The translations under genes were made by a program, and so were the position numbers. From Ensifer oleiphilus (GTDB lineage Bacteria; Pseudomonadota; Alphaproteobacteria; Rhizobiales; Rhizobiaceae): a DNA stretch of 64,000 nt. Below are positions 19,803-29,394 of this stretch, piece after piece. Under the pieces are notes generated by a model, which saw nothing but the letters and a program-made list of their open reading frames with translations, made no database searches and was not told the DNA's origin. Position 1 is the stretch's first letter. Every line of letters starts with the position of its first letter. Location: NCBI RefSeq assembly GCF_013371465.1, contig NZ_JABWDU010000015.1, positions 1 to 64,000 on the forward strand, in the 5' to 3' direction.

Positions 19803-21107
19803 CTATAGAATGTAACGCGACAGATCCGTATTGGCGGCGAGATCGCCGACATGCTTGCGCACATACTCGGCATCGATGGTGACCGCCTGGCCGGCACTGT
19901 CCGGAGCGTTAAACGAGATCTCATCCAGCACGCGCTCCATCACCGTCTGCAGCCGCCGCGCGCCGATGTTCTCGACGCTCGAATTCAGCTGGACAGCCAC
20001 ACCGGCAAGCGCATCGATGGCATCTTCGGTGAAGTCGAGCTTCACTTCTTCCGTCTCAAGCAGCGCCTTGTACTGGCGGATGAGGCTTGCCTCGGTCTCC
20101 GTCAGGATGCGGCGGAAGTCTTCCTTGGTCAGGGCCCGCAGCTCGACGCGGATCGGCAAGCGGCCCTGTAGCTCGGGCAGAAGATCCGATGGTTTCGACA
20201 CGTGGAACGCGCCCGAGGCGATGAAGAGAATGTGATCGGTCTTCACCGGTCCATACTTGGTCGCGACCGTCGTGCCTTCGACCAGTGGCAAGAGGTCCCG
20301 CTGCACGCCTTCGCGCGACACGCCGGCGCCCATGCCGCCTTCGCGCGACGCGATCTTGTCGATCTCGTCGAGGAAGACGATGCCGTCGTCCTCGACCGCC
20401 CTCACCGCCTCGCGCTGGATCTGCTCGTTGTCGAGCAGCTTGTCGGACTCGTCGTTGACCAGCACATCATAGGAAGCCTTGACTGTCGTCTTGACCTTCT
20501 TGGTGCGTGCGCCCATCGCCTTGCCGAACATTTCCGACAGGTTGAGCACGCCGATGTTGGCGCCGGGCATGCCGGGAATTTCGAAGCCGCCCGGTGCGCC
20601 GGTCTCGGCGATATCGACCTCGATTTCCTTGTCGTCCAGCTCGTTGGCGCGCAGCTTCTTGCGGAAGCTGTCACGCGTCGCCGGCGAGGCGGTGGCGCCG
20701 ACCAGCGCATCGAGAACGCGCTCCTCGGCATTCTGGTGGGCCTTTGCCTTGACCTCGGCGCGTCGCTTTTCGCGCACGAGACCGATGCCGACCTCGACGA
20801 GGTCACGGATGATCTGTTCGACATCGCGGCCGACATAGCCGACTTCGGTGAACTTGGTCGCCTCGACCTTGACGAAGGGCGCACCCGCGAGCTTGGCCAG
20901 ACGGCGGGAAATTTCCGTCTTGCCGACACCGGTCGGTCCGATCATCAGGATGTTCTTCGGCATGACTTCGTCGCGCAGATCGTCACCGAGCTGCTGGCGC
21001 CGCCAGCGGTTGCGCAGCGCGATCGCCACTGCGCGCTTGGCGTCATTCTGGCCGATGATGAAACGGTCGAGTTCCGACACGATTTCCCGGGGTGAAAAAA
21101 TACTCAT
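19803..21107 (-). CDS. hslU: ATP-dependent protease ATPase subunit HslU
   Basis: A 434-residue AAA+ unfoldase. Walker A is GPTGVGKT (57-64), the pore loop follows in [12 protein letters not shown], and Walker B is [10 protein letters not shown]. The I-domain lies between these, about residues 110-240, and the C-terminus ends LSRYIL, the tail that docks into HslV. It unfolds substrates and passes them into the HslV proteolytic chamber. Its start overlaps the acetyltransferase gene by four bases. Confidence 0.98.
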   Translation of the reverse strand: MSIFSPREIVSELDRFIIGQNDAKRAVAIALRNRWRRQQLGDDLRDEVMPKNILMIGPTGVGKTEISRRLAKLAGAPFVKVEATKFTEVGYVGRDVEQIIRDLVEVGIGLVREKRRAEVKAKAHQNAEERVLDALVGATASPATRDSFRKKLRANELDDKEIEVDIAETGAPGGFEIPGMPGANIGVLNLSEMFGKAMGARTKKVKTTVKASYDVLVNDESDKLLDNEQIQREAVRAVEDDGIVFLDEIDKIASREGGMGAGVSREGVQRDLLPLVEGTTVATKYGPVKTDHILFIASGAFHVSKPSDLLPELQGRLPIRVELRALTKEDFRRILTETEASLIRQYKALLETEEVKLDFTEDAIDALAGVAVQLNSSVENIGARRLQTVMERVLDEISFNAPDSAGQAVTIDAEYVRKHVGDLAANTDLSRYIL

Positions 21108-21625
21108 GTAGTCCTCTCAAACTCGGTCCGCGTCAGCTCCATCAGGAGCGTGCGGCCGGACGCATCTATCCATTCGCCAAAGGGCACGAAGCCCGCTTTC
21201 GCATAGGCCCTGACGGCCCTTCTGTTGCCGGCATCGGGGTCGATCACGATCCGCGGCGCGCCGGCGGCAAAAAGCGTCTGCGCGAAGGCCCGCAAAGCCA
21301 GCGACGCAACGCCCTTCCCGGTCATCTCCGGCGGGCCGATGAAGATATCGACGCCGGGGACATCGCCGGGCAGATCCTTCGCCCACGGCTCTTCGTCATA
21401 TTCGGATGGTGTCCAGGACTGGATATAGCCCGCCGGCGCGCCCGAGACGTGGAAGATGAAGCCATCCACCTCGCCCGTCGCGCAACCGTCGCGGATCAAA
21501 GCGACTTCCTTGTCCGGATCACCCCACCATTGCCGCACATGCGGCTCGCTCAACCAGGCATGCAGCATCGGCAGGTGGCCATCGGCCACCCGTTCGAAGC
21601 TGACATGGGCCTGGTCATTGGGCAT
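21104..21625 (-). CDS. GNAT acetyltransferase, AAC(6')-like, inside the hslVU operon
   Basis: A 173-residue GNAT protein. The acetyl-CoA binding region is visible as [14 protein letters not shown], and the C-terminal [19 protein letters not shown] motif is typical of the AAC(6') and siderophore-type acetyltransferase group. The N-terminus has [15 protein letters not shown], also characteristic of this group. It overlaps the hslV stop by 11 bases and the hslU start by four, so it is translationally coupled to both. The substrate is unknown; the placement suggests coexpression under protein-folding stress, not necessarily a functional link. Confidence 0.87.
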   Translation of the reverse strand: MPNDQAHVSFERVADGHLPMLHAWLSEPHVRQWWGDPDKEVALIRDGCATGEVDGFIFHVSGAPAGYIQSWTPSEYDEEPWAKDLPGDVPGVDIFIGPPEMTGKGVASLALRAFAQTLFAAGAPRIVIDPDAGNRRAVRAYAKAGFVPFGEWIDASGRTLLMELTRTEFERTT

Positions 21626-22172
21626 CCAGCGTCTCCACCACGATATTGTGGTTGGTGTAGACGCAGATGTCGCCTGCGATTTCGAGCGCCCGGCGCGCGA
21701 CTTCCTCGGCCGACTTGTCGCTGTCCATCAGGGCGCGGGCCGCGGCAAAGGCATAATTGCCGCCCGAGCCGATGGCGATCGTTCCATGTTCCGGTTCCAG
21801 CACGTCGCCATTGCCGGTGATCGCCAGCGTGATCGACTTGTCGGCGACCAGCATCATCGCTTCGAGATTGCGCAGATACTTGTTGGTGCGCCAGTCCTTG
21901 GCGAGTTCCACGGCCGCGCGCATAAGCTGGTCCGGGTATTGCTCGAGCTTGGCTTCGAGCCGCTCCAGAAGTGTGAAGGCATCGGCCGTCGCGCCGGCAA
22001 AGCCGGCGATCACGTCGCCCTTGGCCAGTCGTCTGACCTTGCGGGCATTGCTCTTCATCACCGTCTGGCCAAGGCTGACCTGACCGTCGCCGGCCATCAC
22101 CACCTTGCCGTCCTTGCGCACCGTGATGATGGTGGTCGCGTGCATCGTTCCGTAGGGATTGTGTTCACTCAT
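21615..22172 (-). CDS. hslV: ATP-dependent protease proteolytic subunit HslV
   Basis: A 185-residue threonine peptidase of the proteasome beta type. The catalytic strand is [23 protein letters not shown]; the nucleophile corresponds to Thr13. In E. coli the threonine follows the initiator methionine directly, whereas here twelve residues precede it. Lys of the SNARKVRRL segment and the [14 protein letters not shown] block are conserved. It forms dodecamers capped by HslU. First gene of a three-gene operon; start chosen because it gives an extended N-terminus like other alphaproteobacterial HslV proteins, though an internal ATG at residue 10 could also serve. Confidence 0.96.
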   Translation of the reverse strand: MSEHNPYGTMHATTIITVRKDGKVVMAGDGQVSLGQTVMKSNARKVRRLAKGDVIAGFAGATADAFTLLERLEAKLEQYPDQLMRAAVELAKDWRTNKYLRNLEAMMLVADKSITLAITGNGDVLEPEHGTIAIGSGGNYAFAAARALMDSDKSAEEVARRALEIAGDICVYTNHNIVVETLDAQ

Positions 22173-22395
22173 TGAAGATACCTGTCGGCCCCAGAACCAG
22201 GGGCGTTGGGGGCTCGAACGAGCCTGGTTGCTTGAAGCCTATGTAAGTGCCTCTTGCGCGATTGCAAATCCCGGTGAGCCACGCAGTTTGCCGTAAATCA
22301 GACACCTCCCCGAATCGGTCGAATCTCCGCCGCGGTTCTGGATATTTTCCCTCTCCCCTGATAAGGAGCGGCTCCAGCGCATACAGGAGAGCCTG

Positions 22396-23004
22396 ATGGC
22401 AGAAGCCACGTCCAGCCGCACCGGCCAAGTTTCGCGAAAGACCAATGAAACTGCCGTGTCCGTATCCGTCAACATCGATGGAACCGGAGCCTCGAAGATT
22501 GCGACGGGTGTCGGCTTCTTCGACCACATGCTGGACCAGCTTTCCCGACATTCGCTGATCGACATGGAAATCAAGACCGACGGCGACCTGCATGTCGACG
22601 ATCACCACACGGTCGAAGACACCGGCATTGCCATCGGCCAGGCGATCGCCAAAGCGCTTGGCGATCGGCGCGGCATTACCCGCTACGCCTCGCTAGACCT
22701 TGCCATGGACGAGACGATGACCCGCGCCGCGGTCGACGTGTCCGGCCGACCATTTCTCGTCTGGAACGTCAACTTCACCTCGCCGAAGATCGGCACCTTT
22801 GACACCGAGCTGGTGCGCGAGTTCTTCCAGGCGCTCGCCCAGAACGCCGGCATCACGCTGCATATCCAGAACATCTACGGCGCCAACAACCATCATATCG
22901 CCGAGACCTGCTTCAAGTCCGTCGCCCGCGTGCTCCGCACGGCAACCGAAATCGATCCGCGCCAGGCCGGTCGCGTTCCCTCGACCAAGGGTACGCTTGC
23001 CTGA
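22396..23004 (+). CDS. hisB: Imidazoleglycerol-phosphate dehydratase
   Basis: A 202-residue manganese enzyme of histidine synthesis. It shows the duplicated metal-binding motifs [10 protein letters not shown] and [11 protein letters not shown] and the substrate-binding [13 protein letters not shown]. It is the single-function form without the N-terminal histidinol phosphatase. A CAGGAGAG ribosome binding site lies a few bases before the ATG. First gene of hisB-(DUF2628)-hisH-hisA-hisF-hisE-coaA, divergent from hslV. Confidence 0.97.
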   Translation: MAEATSSRTGQVSRKTNETAVSVSVNIDGTGASKIATGVGFFDHMLDQLSRHSLIDMEIKTDGDLHVDDHHTVEDTGIAIGQAIAKALGDRRGITRYASLDLAMDETMTRAAVDVSGRPFLVWNVNFTSPKIGTFDTELVREFFQALAQNAGITLHIQNIYGANNHHIAETCFKSVARVLRTATEIDPRQAGRVPSTKGTLA

Positions 23005-23028
23005 GCGGTCATTATCTGGCTGATCACC

Positions 23029-23499
23029 ATGGCCTCTTACATGATCCTGACCCCGCCAGGCGCCCGCGCCGACGACGACCGGGCACGCTTTGTCGCCGAC
23101 GGCTTCTCCTGGGGCGCCTTTCTGTTTCCGGCGCTCTGGCTTTTTGCCAAGCGGATGTGGCTCTTCGGAATCGCAGTTGCTGTTCTGCAGATCTTGTTAA
23201 TCTCTCTGTCGGCGACCAATGGCGGACTGCTGGCAGCGCTGCTGCTGCATCTGGCGCTCGCACTGCTGGTCGCGCTGGAAGGCCCCATGCTTATTGTTCG
23301 CCGGCTCATCAACCGTGACTGGACGCTGCGCTCCATCGTGCCGGCGCGCGATCTCGAGACGGCCGAGGAAATCTACTTCGCAAACGTGCCCTCGGCCGAC
23401 CAAGCAGCAGTCGCTAGGCCGGCCGTCGACTGGCCTAGGCAGGCGCCGGCAGGCACCGGCCCGGGTCTTGGGCTTTTTGAATCCTACGGAGAACGCTGA
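23029..23499 (+). CDS. DUF2628 membrane protein inside the histidine operon
   Basis: A 156-residue protein. The family mark is the segment [21 protein letters not shown] (about residues 22-42), followed by two or three membrane segments to about residue 95. The C-terminal third is soluble and rich in proline and glycine. It lies 24 bases after hisB, and its stop overlaps the hisH start by one base, so it is part of the operon. No role in histidine synthesis is known. In many rhizobia a gene of this family sits at this same place. Confidence 0.8.
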   Translation: MASYMILTPPGARADDDRARFVADGFSWGAFLFPALWLFAKRMWLFGIAVAVLQILLISLSATNGGLLAALLLHLALALLVALEGPMLIVRRLINRDWTLRSIVPARDLETAEEIYFANVPSADQAAVARPAVDWPRQAPAGTGPGLGLFESYGER

Positions 23500-24149
23500 T
23501 GCGCGTCGCCATTATCGACTACGGATCGGGCAATCTGCGCTCGGCAACGAAAGCGTTTGAACGGGCTGCGCGCGAAGCCGGCATCGATGCCCGGATCGAC
23601 CTGACCGACAAGCCCGACCGGGTGGCGACCGCCGACCGCATCGTGCTGCCGGGCGTCGGTGCCTATGCCGATTGTCGTCGCGGCCTTGCGGCCGTGGACG
23701 GCATGGAGCAGGCGCTGACGGAGGCCGTCGAAAAGGCCGGCCGGCCGTTTCTCGGCATCTGCGTCGGCATGCAGCTGATGTCGTCGCGTGGCCTCGAAAA
23801 GACCACGACACATGGCTTCGGCTGGATCCCCGGCGACGTCGTCGAAATGAAGCCGACGGATCCGTCCTTAAAAATCCCGCAGATAGGCTGGAATACGCTG
23901 CGGCTCACTCGCGCGCACCCGCTGTTTGACGGCATCCGCACCGGTGACGACGGCCTGCACGCCTATTTCGTGCATTCCTATCATCTGGCAGCGGAAAATG
24001 CCGACGATGTCGTCGCCGAGGCCGATTACGGCGGCACTGTCACCGCCTTCGTCGCCAATGGCAACAAGGCCGGCTCGCAATTCCACCCGGAAAAGAGCCA
24101 GGCACTCGGCCTCGCCCTCATCTCGAATTTCCTGCGCTGGAAGCCGTAA
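23499..24149 (+). CDS. hisH: Imidazole glycerol phosphate synthase subunit HisH
   Basis: A 216-residue class I glutamine amidotransferase. The nucleophile is Cys88 in [11 protein letters not shown], and the His/Glu pair is in SQFHPEKS near residue 192. It releases ammonia from glutamine and channels it into HisF, encoded two genes downstream. The DYGSGNLRS start motif is intact. Confidence 0.97.
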   Translation: MRVAIIDYGSGNLRSATKAFERAAREAGIDARIDLTDKPDRVATADRIVLPGVGAYADCRRGLAAVDGMEQALTEAVEKAGRPFLGICVGMQLMSSRGLEKTTTHGFGWIPGDVVEMKPTDPSLKIPQIGWNTLRLTRAHPLFDGIRTGDDGLHAYFVHSYHLAAENADDVVAEADYGGTVTAFVANGNKAGSQFHPEKSQALGLALISNFLRWKP

Positions 24150-24178
24150 GCGCCAGCGACCTCTGATCGGATAGTTAC

Positions 24179-24916
24179 ATGATACTTTTTCCCGCTATCG
24201 ACCTGAAAGACGGGCAATGCGTGCGCCTGAAGCTCGGCGACATGGAGCAGGCAACGGTCTACAACCCGGATCCCGGCGCGCAGGCGCGCGCCTTCGAGGA
24301 ACAGGGTTTCGAGTGGCTGCATGTGGTCGACCTCAACGGCGCCTTTGCCGGTGAGACGGTCAACGGGGCTGCCGTCGACGCGATCCTGAAATCGACCAAG
24401 AACCCGGTCCAGCTCGGCGGCGGCATCCGCACGCTTGAGCATATCGAGAACTGGCTGTCGCGCGGGCTTGCCCGCGTCATCCTCGGCACCGTCGCGGTGC
24501 GTGATCCCGCACTTGTTATCGAAGCCTGCCGCAAATTTCCGGGCAAGGTCGCCGTCGGCATCGACGCCAAGGGCGGCAAGGTCGCGGTGGAGGGCTGGGC
24601 GGAAGCGTCGGAACTCGGCGTGATCGAGCTTGCGAAGAAGTTCGAGGGCGCCGGCGTGTCTGCGATCATCTATACGGACATCGATCGCGACGGCATTCTC
24701 ACCGGGATCAACTGGGATTCGACGCTGGAGCTTGCCGACGCGGTTTCGATCCCGGTGATCGCTTCGGGCGGTCTCGCCTCGATGGACGATATCCGGCGAA
24801 TGATCGCCCCTGACGCTGCCAAGCTCGAAGGCGCCATTTCCGGCCGCGCGCTCTATGACGGCCGCATCGACCCGCAGGAAGCCCTGGCGCTGATCCGCGC
24901 TACGAGAAAGGCATGA
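24179..24916 (+). CDS. hisA: Phosphoribosylformimino-5-aminoimidazole carboxamide ribotide isomerase
   Basis: A 245-residue TIM-barrel isomerase that catalyses the Amadori rearrangement of ProFAR to PRFAR. The N-terminal [14 protein letters not shown] carries the catalytic aspartate. The second half has [12 protein letters not shown] with the second catalytic aspartate, followed by [10 protein letters not shown] for phosphate binding. It lies 29 bases after hisH and four bases before hisF. Confidence 0.97.
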   Translation: MILFPAIDLKDGQCVRLKLGDMEQATVYNPDPGAQARAFEEQGFEWLHVVDLNGAFAGETVNGAAVDAILKSTKNPVQLGGGIRTLEHIENWLSRGLARVILGTVAVRDPALVIEACRKFPGKVAVGIDAKGGKVAVEGWAEASELGVIELAKKFEGAGVSAIIYTDIDRDGILTGINWDSTLELADAVSIPVIASGGLASMDDIRRMIAPDAAKLEGAISGRALYDGRIDPQEALALIRATRKA

Positions 24917-24920
24917 GCCG

Positions 24921-25697
24921 ATGACCCTCAAAGCCCGCGTAATCCCGTGCCTCGACGTCAAGGACGGTCGCGTCGTCAAGGGCGTCAACTTCGTCGACCT
25001 GATCGATGCCGGCGATCCGGTGGAAGCGGCCCGCGCCTATGATGCGGCCGGTGCCGACGAGCTCTGCTTCCTCGACATCACCGCGTCTTCGGACAACCGC
25101 GAAACCATCTTCGACGTCATCGCCCGCACGGCCGAACAATGCTTCATGCCGCTGACCGTCGGCGGTGGCGTCCGCCAGGTGGCCGATATTCGTAAGCTGC
25201 TGCTCGCAGGCGCCGACAAGGTGTCGATCAACACCGCCGCCGTGAAAAACCCTGATTTCGTCGCCGAAGCCGCCGACAAGTTCGGCAACCAGTGCATCGT
25301 CGTTGCGATCGATGCCAAGAAGGTCTCGAAGGACGGCGAAGAGAACCGCTGGGAAATCTTCACCCACGGCGGCCGCCAGACCACCGGCATCGACGCGGTC
25401 GACTTTGCCCGCCGCGTCGTCGATCTCGGCGCCGGTGAAATCCTGTTGACCTCGATGGATCGTGACGGAACCAAGAGCGGCTACGATATCGACCTGACCC
25501 GGGCGGTTGCCGATGCGGTGCGCGCACCCGTCATTGCCTCGGGAGGTGTCGGCACGCTCGATCACATGGTTTCCGGCATCCGCGACGGCCATGCGACGGC
25601 GGTTCTGGCCGCATCGATCTTCCACTTCGGAACCTATAGCATTGGCGAAACCAAGCGCTATATGGCCGAACATGGCATCGCCATGCGTCTCGATTGA
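24921..25697 (+). CDS. hisF: Imidazole glycerol phosphate synthase subunit HisF
   Basis: A 258-residue TIM-barrel cyclase. [14 protein letters not shown] carries the first catalytic aspartate and VVAIDAKKV the second; [15 protein letters not shown] and [10 protein letters not shown] bind the phosphate groups. It uses ammonia from HisH to make imidazole glycerol phosphate and AICAR. It is clearly distinguished from its homologue HisA by the CLDVKDGR motif. Confidence 0.97.
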   Translation: MTLKARVIPCLDVKDGRVVKGVNFVDLIDAGDPVEAARAYDAAGADELCFLDITASSDNRETIFDVIARTAEQCFMPLTVGGGVRQVADIRKLLLAGADKVSINTAAVKNPDFVAEAADKFGNQCIVVAIDAKKVSKDGEENRWEIFTHGGRQTTGIDAVDFARRVVDLGAGEILLTSMDRDGTKSGYDIDLTRAVADAVRAPVIASGGVGTLDHMVSGIRDGHATAVLAASIFHFGTYSIGETKRYMAEHGIAMRLD

Positions 25698-25714
25698 GTT
25701 TTCAGGGTTTCGTT

Positions 25715-26038
25715 ATGAGTGATTTTTCCCTTTCCGACCTCGAGACCATTGTCGCCGAACGCGCCAAGGCGTCGCCGGAGGAATCCTGGACGGCGAAACT
25801 GGTCGCACACGGTCAGCAGAAGGCGGCCAAGAAACTGGGCGAGGAAGCGGTCGAAACCGTGATCGCGGCGATCCGCAACGACCGGCAGAATCTCGTCGAT
25901 GAGAGCGCCGATCTCCTCTATCATCTGATGGTCGTATTGAAAATTGCAGACATTCCGTTGCAGGATGTGCTCGACGAACTTGCACGGCGGACAAGCCAAT
26001 CCGGTCTGCAGGAAAAGGCTAATCGGCGGGATCCATGA
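25715..26038 (+). CDS. hisE: Phosphoribosyl-ATP pyrophosphatase
   Basis: I choose ATG 25715 (107 residues, the family length); a TTG at 25694 overlapping the hisF stop would add seven atypical residues. The all-alpha MazG-like fold shows the metal-binding helices [13 protein letters not shown] and [13 protein letters not shown]. It hydrolyses phosphoribosyl-ATP in the second step of histidine synthesis. The stop overlaps the coaA start (ATGA). Confidence 0.95.
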   Translation: MSDFSLSDLETIVAERAKASPEESWTAKLVAHGQQKAAKKLGEEAVETVIAAIRNDRQNLVDESADLLYHLMVVLKIADIPLQDVLDELARRTSQSGLQEKANRRDP

Positions 26039-27027
26039 CCCTAGCTGCGCAAGATATCGAAATGGCCGATCTCCCGGACAATCTTCAGAAACGGGACTAT
26101 TCGCCCTATCATTTCTTCTCCGCCGAGGAATGGTCGCGTTTTCGTGCCGACACGCCGATGACGCTGACGGCAGACGAAGTGCAGCGGCTGCGCTCGCTGA
26201 ACGACCCGGTCGATCTCGGCGAAGTCCGGCAAATCTACCTGTCGCTGTCGCGCCTGCTTTCGACCCATGTGGAATCGTCGCAGATGCTGTTCGAGCAGCG
26301 CAAGCGCTTCCTCAGCATGTCCGAGACGAAGACCCCCTTCGTCATCGGCATTGCCGGGTCGGTGGCGGTCGGCAAGTCGACGACAGCGCGTATCCTCGCG
26401 CAGCTTCTGTCGCGCTGGCCCTCGAGCCCGAAGGTCGATCTCGTCACCACGGACGGCTTCCTCTATCCGAACGCCGTGCTCCAGCGCGAAAACATGATGG
26501 ATCGCAAGGGTTTCCCCGAGAGCTACGACGTCGGCGCGCTCCTGCGCTTCCTGTCGGCGATCAAGGCGGGCCAGCCGAACGTCAGGGCGCCGAGCTACTC
26601 GCACATGACCTACGACGTGCTGCCGGATCAGTACACGGTCATCGATCGCCCTGATATTCTGATCTTCGAAGGCATCAACGTCCTGCAGTCGCGCAACCTG
26701 CCGGCCGACGGCAAGATCGTGCCGATGGTCTCGGATTTCTTCGACTTCTCGATCTACATCGACGCCGAGGAAAGCCTGATCCACAGCTGGTACGTCAACC
26801 GCTTCATGCGCCTCAGGGAAACGGCCTTCAAGAACCCGGAATCCTACTTCCATCGCTATGCGACCATCAGCGAGGATGCGGCACGGGCGATTGCCGAGGG
26901 GCTCTGGCACAACATCAACCTGAAGAACCTGCACCAGAACATTCTGCCGACGCGGCCACGCGCCGACCTCATTTTGCAGAAGGGGCCAAACCACCTCACC
27001 GAGAAGGTGGCGCTGCGCAAACTTTGA
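26035..27027 (+). CDS. coaA: Pantothenate kinase, type I
   Basis: A 330-residue kinase that starts coenzyme A synthesis. The P-loop is [12 protein letters not shown] (about residues 107-118), followed by [10 protein letters not shown] and the substrate-region motif ESYD. The C-terminal [16 protein letters not shown] segment is typical of CoaA. The ATG overlaps the hisE stop by four bases, a coupling of histidine operon and coaA that is common in Rhizobiales. Allosteric inhibition by coenzyme A is known for the family. Confidence 0.97.
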   Translation: MTLAAQDIEMADLPDNLQKRDYSPYHFFSAEEWSRFRADTPMTLTADEVQRLRSLNDPVDLGEVRQIYLSLSRLLSTHVESSQMLFEQRKRFLSMSETKTPFVIGIAGSVAVGKSTTARILAQLLSRWPSSPKVDLVTTDGFLYPNAVLQRENMMDRKGFPESYDVGALLRFLSAIKAGQPNVRAPSYSHMTYDVLPDQYTVIDRPDILIFEGINVLQSRNLPADGKIVPMVSDFFDFSIYIDAEESLIHSWYVNRFMRLRETAFKNPESYFHRYATISEDAARAIAEGLWHNINLKNLHQNILPTRPRADLILQKGPNHLTEKVALRKL

Positions 27028-27106
27028 GTGCGCCGCAGACCGCTGATGTCACGGATTTAGAACTGCAGGGCCGGGCGCAGTCCCGCAGGCACATCTTTAT
27101 CGTCGC

Positions 27107-27718
27107 TCAGGGATTGACCCGGCGCAACGTCAGATTGAGCCGGCCGCCGTTCTTCAGCAGCGTCGACGTGTTGGGATAGATCCGGTCGACGCCGTGAAAG
27201 GCGAGACGCCCCTCGCCGCCCAGCACAACGATATCGCCGCTTTCAAGCCTGAAGGACATGGTTTGGCCACCACGCTCCTTGCCGCCGACGCGAAACAAGC
27301 AGCTATCGCCAAGCGAAATCGAAACGACTGCGGTTTGCAGGTCGCGCTCGTCCCTGTCCTGGTGCAGACCCATGCGCGCCTCTTCGGAATAGAAGTTCAC
27401 CAGGCAGGCTTCCGGCTGCTTTTCGCTGGCCGAAACCGCATCCCAGATTTCGAGGAGAACGTCGGGCATCGACGGCCAAGGCCTTCCCGTTCCGGGGTGC
27501 TGCGACTGGTAGCGATAGCCTTTCTCGCGGTCTGTCACCCAGCCGAGCGGTCCGCAATTGGTCATGAGCACCGACATCGGCTTACCGGTCTTCGGCATCT
27601 GTGGAACGAACAACGGCGCTTCGGCGACCACGCTGCGGATCGCCTCGACGATCTCTTCCTGACGGGCGCGATCTAAAAAGCCGGGAATGTGCTTTATGCC
27701 CTTGGGGAGAACCAGCAT
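27107..27718 (-). CDS. AlkB-like Fe(II)/2-oxoglutarate dioxygenase
   Basis: I start this at ATG 27718 (203 residues); the longer open frame reaching 27874 adds sequence unlike the family. The iron triad is HQDRD (first His and Asp) and a later His in FHGVDRI. 2-Oxoglutarate binding is by the C-terminal RLNLTLRRV motif. The N-terminus has IPGFLDRARQEEIV. AlkB removes methyl groups from 1-methyladenine and 3-methylcytosine in DNA or RNA. The adjacent genes are unrelated and no Ada regulator is nearby. Confidence 0.92.
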   Translation of the reverse strand: MLVLPKGIKHIPGFLDRARQEEIVEAIRSVVAEAPLFVPQMPKTGKPMSVLMTNCGPLGWVTDREKGYRYQSQHPGTGRPWPSMPDVLLEIWDAVSASEKQPEACLVNFYSEEARMGLHQDRDERDLQTAVVSISLGDSCLFRVGGKERGGQTMSFRLESGDIVVLGGEGRLAFHGVDRIYPNTSTLLKNGGRLNLTLRRVNP

Positions 27719-27728
27719 GCGGTTGCCC

Positions 27729-28163
27729 TCATTCCCCGAGCCCGAGCAGTCTTGCCGGGACGCCGTAACGTTCGGCCCAGCCGGCATAGGCGACATCCGT
27801 CGGGCCGACGACGTGATCAACCAGATTCCATCGGCCGCCCTGGAAGCTGACGAGTGCGAACACCGTCGAACCATCCATCATATCGGCATCATCGCGAAAG
27901 CCGGTCTGTGAGAGATCGATGACGCCGCCGCCCGGACGCTGCGGCTCGACCTGCACGAAGGCCCAGTTCGGCGTCGCCCGCATCGTGGTGACAACGAATT
28001 CGACCGAACCGCGCATCTCCGCCTCGACGGCAGGCCGCAAGGCGTCGAGGATTGCTGCACGCTCCGAACTGCCCTTTGCCGGCTCGCGCAGCGTTTGCGC
28101 GAAACCAGCCGTGGCAAGTCCAAGACCTGCCACAGTCAGAGCGACGCCAAAAAGTGATCGCAT
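27729..28163 (-). CDS. Exported protein of unknown function
   Basis: With ATG 28163 this is 144 residues; a GTG at 28178 that overlaps the stop of the upstream gene would give 149. Both versions carry a Sec signal peptide ending near AGFAQ. The mature part starts with a helical LREPAKGSSERAAILDALRPAVEAEM, then a beta-rich region with two tryptophans (NWAFVQVEPQR, RWNLVDHVVGP) resembling a small NTF2- or cystatin-like fold. No cysteine remains after cleavage. I know this type as a conserved rhizobial hypothetical protein. It lies ten bases upstream of the AlkB-like gene and may be cotranscribed. Confidence 0.75.
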   Translation of the reverse strand: MRSLFGVALTVAGLGLATAGFAQTLREPAKGSSERAAILDALRPAVEAEMRGSVEFVVTTMRATPNWAFVQVEPQRPGGGVIDLSQTGFRDDADMMDGSTVFALVSFQGGRWNLVDHVVGPTDVAYAGWAERYGVPARLLGLGE

Positions 28164-28174
28164 CGACAAGGCTG

Positions 28175-28648
28175 TCACGCGGCGTCCAGATCCGGAATGC
28201 GCAGAACTTGACCGGGATAGATCTTGTCGGGATGGCTCAGCATCGGTTTGTTGGCCTCGAAGATCACCGTGTGCTTGGCGCCCTTACCCTTGCCGTACTG
28301 AGCCTCGGCGATCTTCCAGAGGTTGTCGCCTTTCTTGACGGTATAGAACACGGGCGCCTTGGCCGGCGCCGGCGTCGCGCCGGCATCCGCGACCTTCAGT
28401 TCCGACGCTTCGACCGCGGATACGCCGAGCGTGTTGCCGACGGCGACGACCGCCTTCTCGAAGGCCGTCTGGTCCTTGACGACACCCTTCAGCACCACCT
28501 TGTCATTGACGACTTCGACCTGGACGTCCTTGGTGCCCAGGTCGTGCGAAGCGAGTTCCTTCTGGACGCTTTCGGTATCCGGCGCATCGTCGTCACCGCC
28601 GATGCCCAACTTCTTGCCAGCGTTCTTGATAAAACTGAAAAGGCCCAT
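28175..28648 (-). CDS. BON-LysM protein, Kbp/YgaU-like
   Basis: I start at ATG 28648, preceded by GGAGGGATCC, giving 157 residues. The N-terminus MGLFSFIKNAGKKLG, a BON domain (about residues 35-85) and a LysM domain (about 103-153, YTVKKGDNLWKIAEAQYG) match E. coli Kbp (YgaU) in order and length. Kbp is a cytoplasmic potassium-binding protein important when external potassium rises. There is no signal peptide, which supports that assignment over a peptidoglycan-binding role. Confidence 0.9.
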   Translation of the reverse strand: MGLFSFIKNAGKKLGIGGDDDAPDTESVQKELASHDLGTKDVQVEVVNDKVVLKGVVKDQTAFEKAVVAVGNTLGVSAVEASELKVADAGATPAPAKAPVFYTVKKGDNLWKIAEAQYGKGKGAKHTVIFEANKPMLSHPDKIYPGQVLRIPDLDAA

Positions 28649-28740
28649 GGATCCCTCCTTCTGCAAAAGTCGCTTGGGATAAGAGAGGGCGCATGGCGGC
28701 AAAAGACAAGAGACGGTTGAAAAGATTTCGCAACCGCAGA

Positions 28741-29175
28741 TCAGTCGCCGCTCGGTCGTCCGCGCAGCTTCTTGGTCTCTCCGCGGCCGGTTTTTTCCTT
28801 CAGACGGCGCTCGATCGAACCGCGCGTCGGCTTGGTCTTCCTGCGCGGCGGTGGTGGCGGCTCGGCGGCCTTCAGGATCATCTCCTTCAGCCTTTCGCGC
28901 GCGTCCTCGCGGTTGCGCTCCTGGCTGCGGAAACGACTGGCCTCGATCATCAGCACGCCGTCCTTCGAGGCGCGGCGACCGGCAAGCTTCAAGGTATTGG
29001 CCTTGATGCGATCGTTGAGCGCGGGCGACGCCTGGACGTTGAAGAACAGCTGGACGGCCGTCGAGACCTTGTTGACGTTCTGCCCGCCGGGTCCGCCGGC
29101 CAGCACGAATTGCTCCGTCAATTCCCAGCCGGCAATGACGATATTGTCGTTTATGTAAAGCGGGTCGCTAGCCAT
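28741..29175 (-). CDS. arfB: Alternative ribosome rescue factor ArfB (YaeJ)
   Basis: A 144-residue peptidyl-tRNA hydrolase. The catalytic GGQ is at residues 30-32 in LAGGPGGQNVNKVST, followed by the core fold of class I release factors. A basic C-terminal tail (about residues 110-144), rich in Lys and Arg, enters the empty mRNA channel of stalled ribosomes. The codon-recognition domains of true release factors are absent, as expected. A rescue route complementary to tmRNA. Confidence 0.95.
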   Translation of the reverse strand: MASDPLYINDNIVIAGWELTEQFVLAGGPGGQNVNKVSTAVQLFFNVQASPALNDRIKANTLKLAGRRASKDGVLMIEASRFRSQERNREDARERLKEMILKAAEPPPPPRRKTKPTRGSIERRLKEKTGRGETKKLRGRPSGD

Positions 29176-29344
29176 GATTCACCTCGCCCCGATCTATGGC
29201 ACAGAGCGAACCTCTTGAAAACATTGCAGCGCCGCGCGTCAGATGTGACGCGCAAAGGACGCTGTAACGCTTCAAAATTGCTGCATAATTTTCTCCTAAA
29301 ATCGACTTCGAATTAAGGAATTGTGCAGTCGCCACGAAAACGAA

Positions 29345-29370
29345 AAACCCGGCCATGGAAGACCGGGTTT
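29345..29370 (-). terminator. Rho-independent terminator of pckA
   Basis: An eight-base-pair stem, AAACCCGG (29345-29352) with CCGGGTTT (29363-29370), has a ten-base loop. On the minus strand it runs on into TTCGTTTTCG. It lies 25 to 50 bases beyond the pckA stop. Confidence 0.8.
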
Positions 29371-29381
29371 CACGTGAATCA
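29366..29381. other. parS-like site (ParB-binding palindrome, 14 of 16)
   Basis: The 16 bases GGTTTCACGTGAATCA match the near-universal parS palindrome TGTTTCACGTGAAACA at all but positions 1 and 14, including the central CACGTG. It is intergenic, just beyond the pckA stop, and overlaps one arm of the pckA terminator. A functional ParB site is inference. Confidence 0.5.
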
Positions 29382-29394
29382 TAGCCGGCGATGT

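Noticed and set aside
20198-20213. CACGTGGAAC inside hslU as a parS site
   Set aside because: Only the core and part of the right arm match; the left arm differs and it lies in conserved coding sequence.
28175-28648. Peptidoglycan-binding exported LysM protein
   Set aside because: There is no signal peptide, and the BON-LysM order and length match cytoplasmic Kbp instead.
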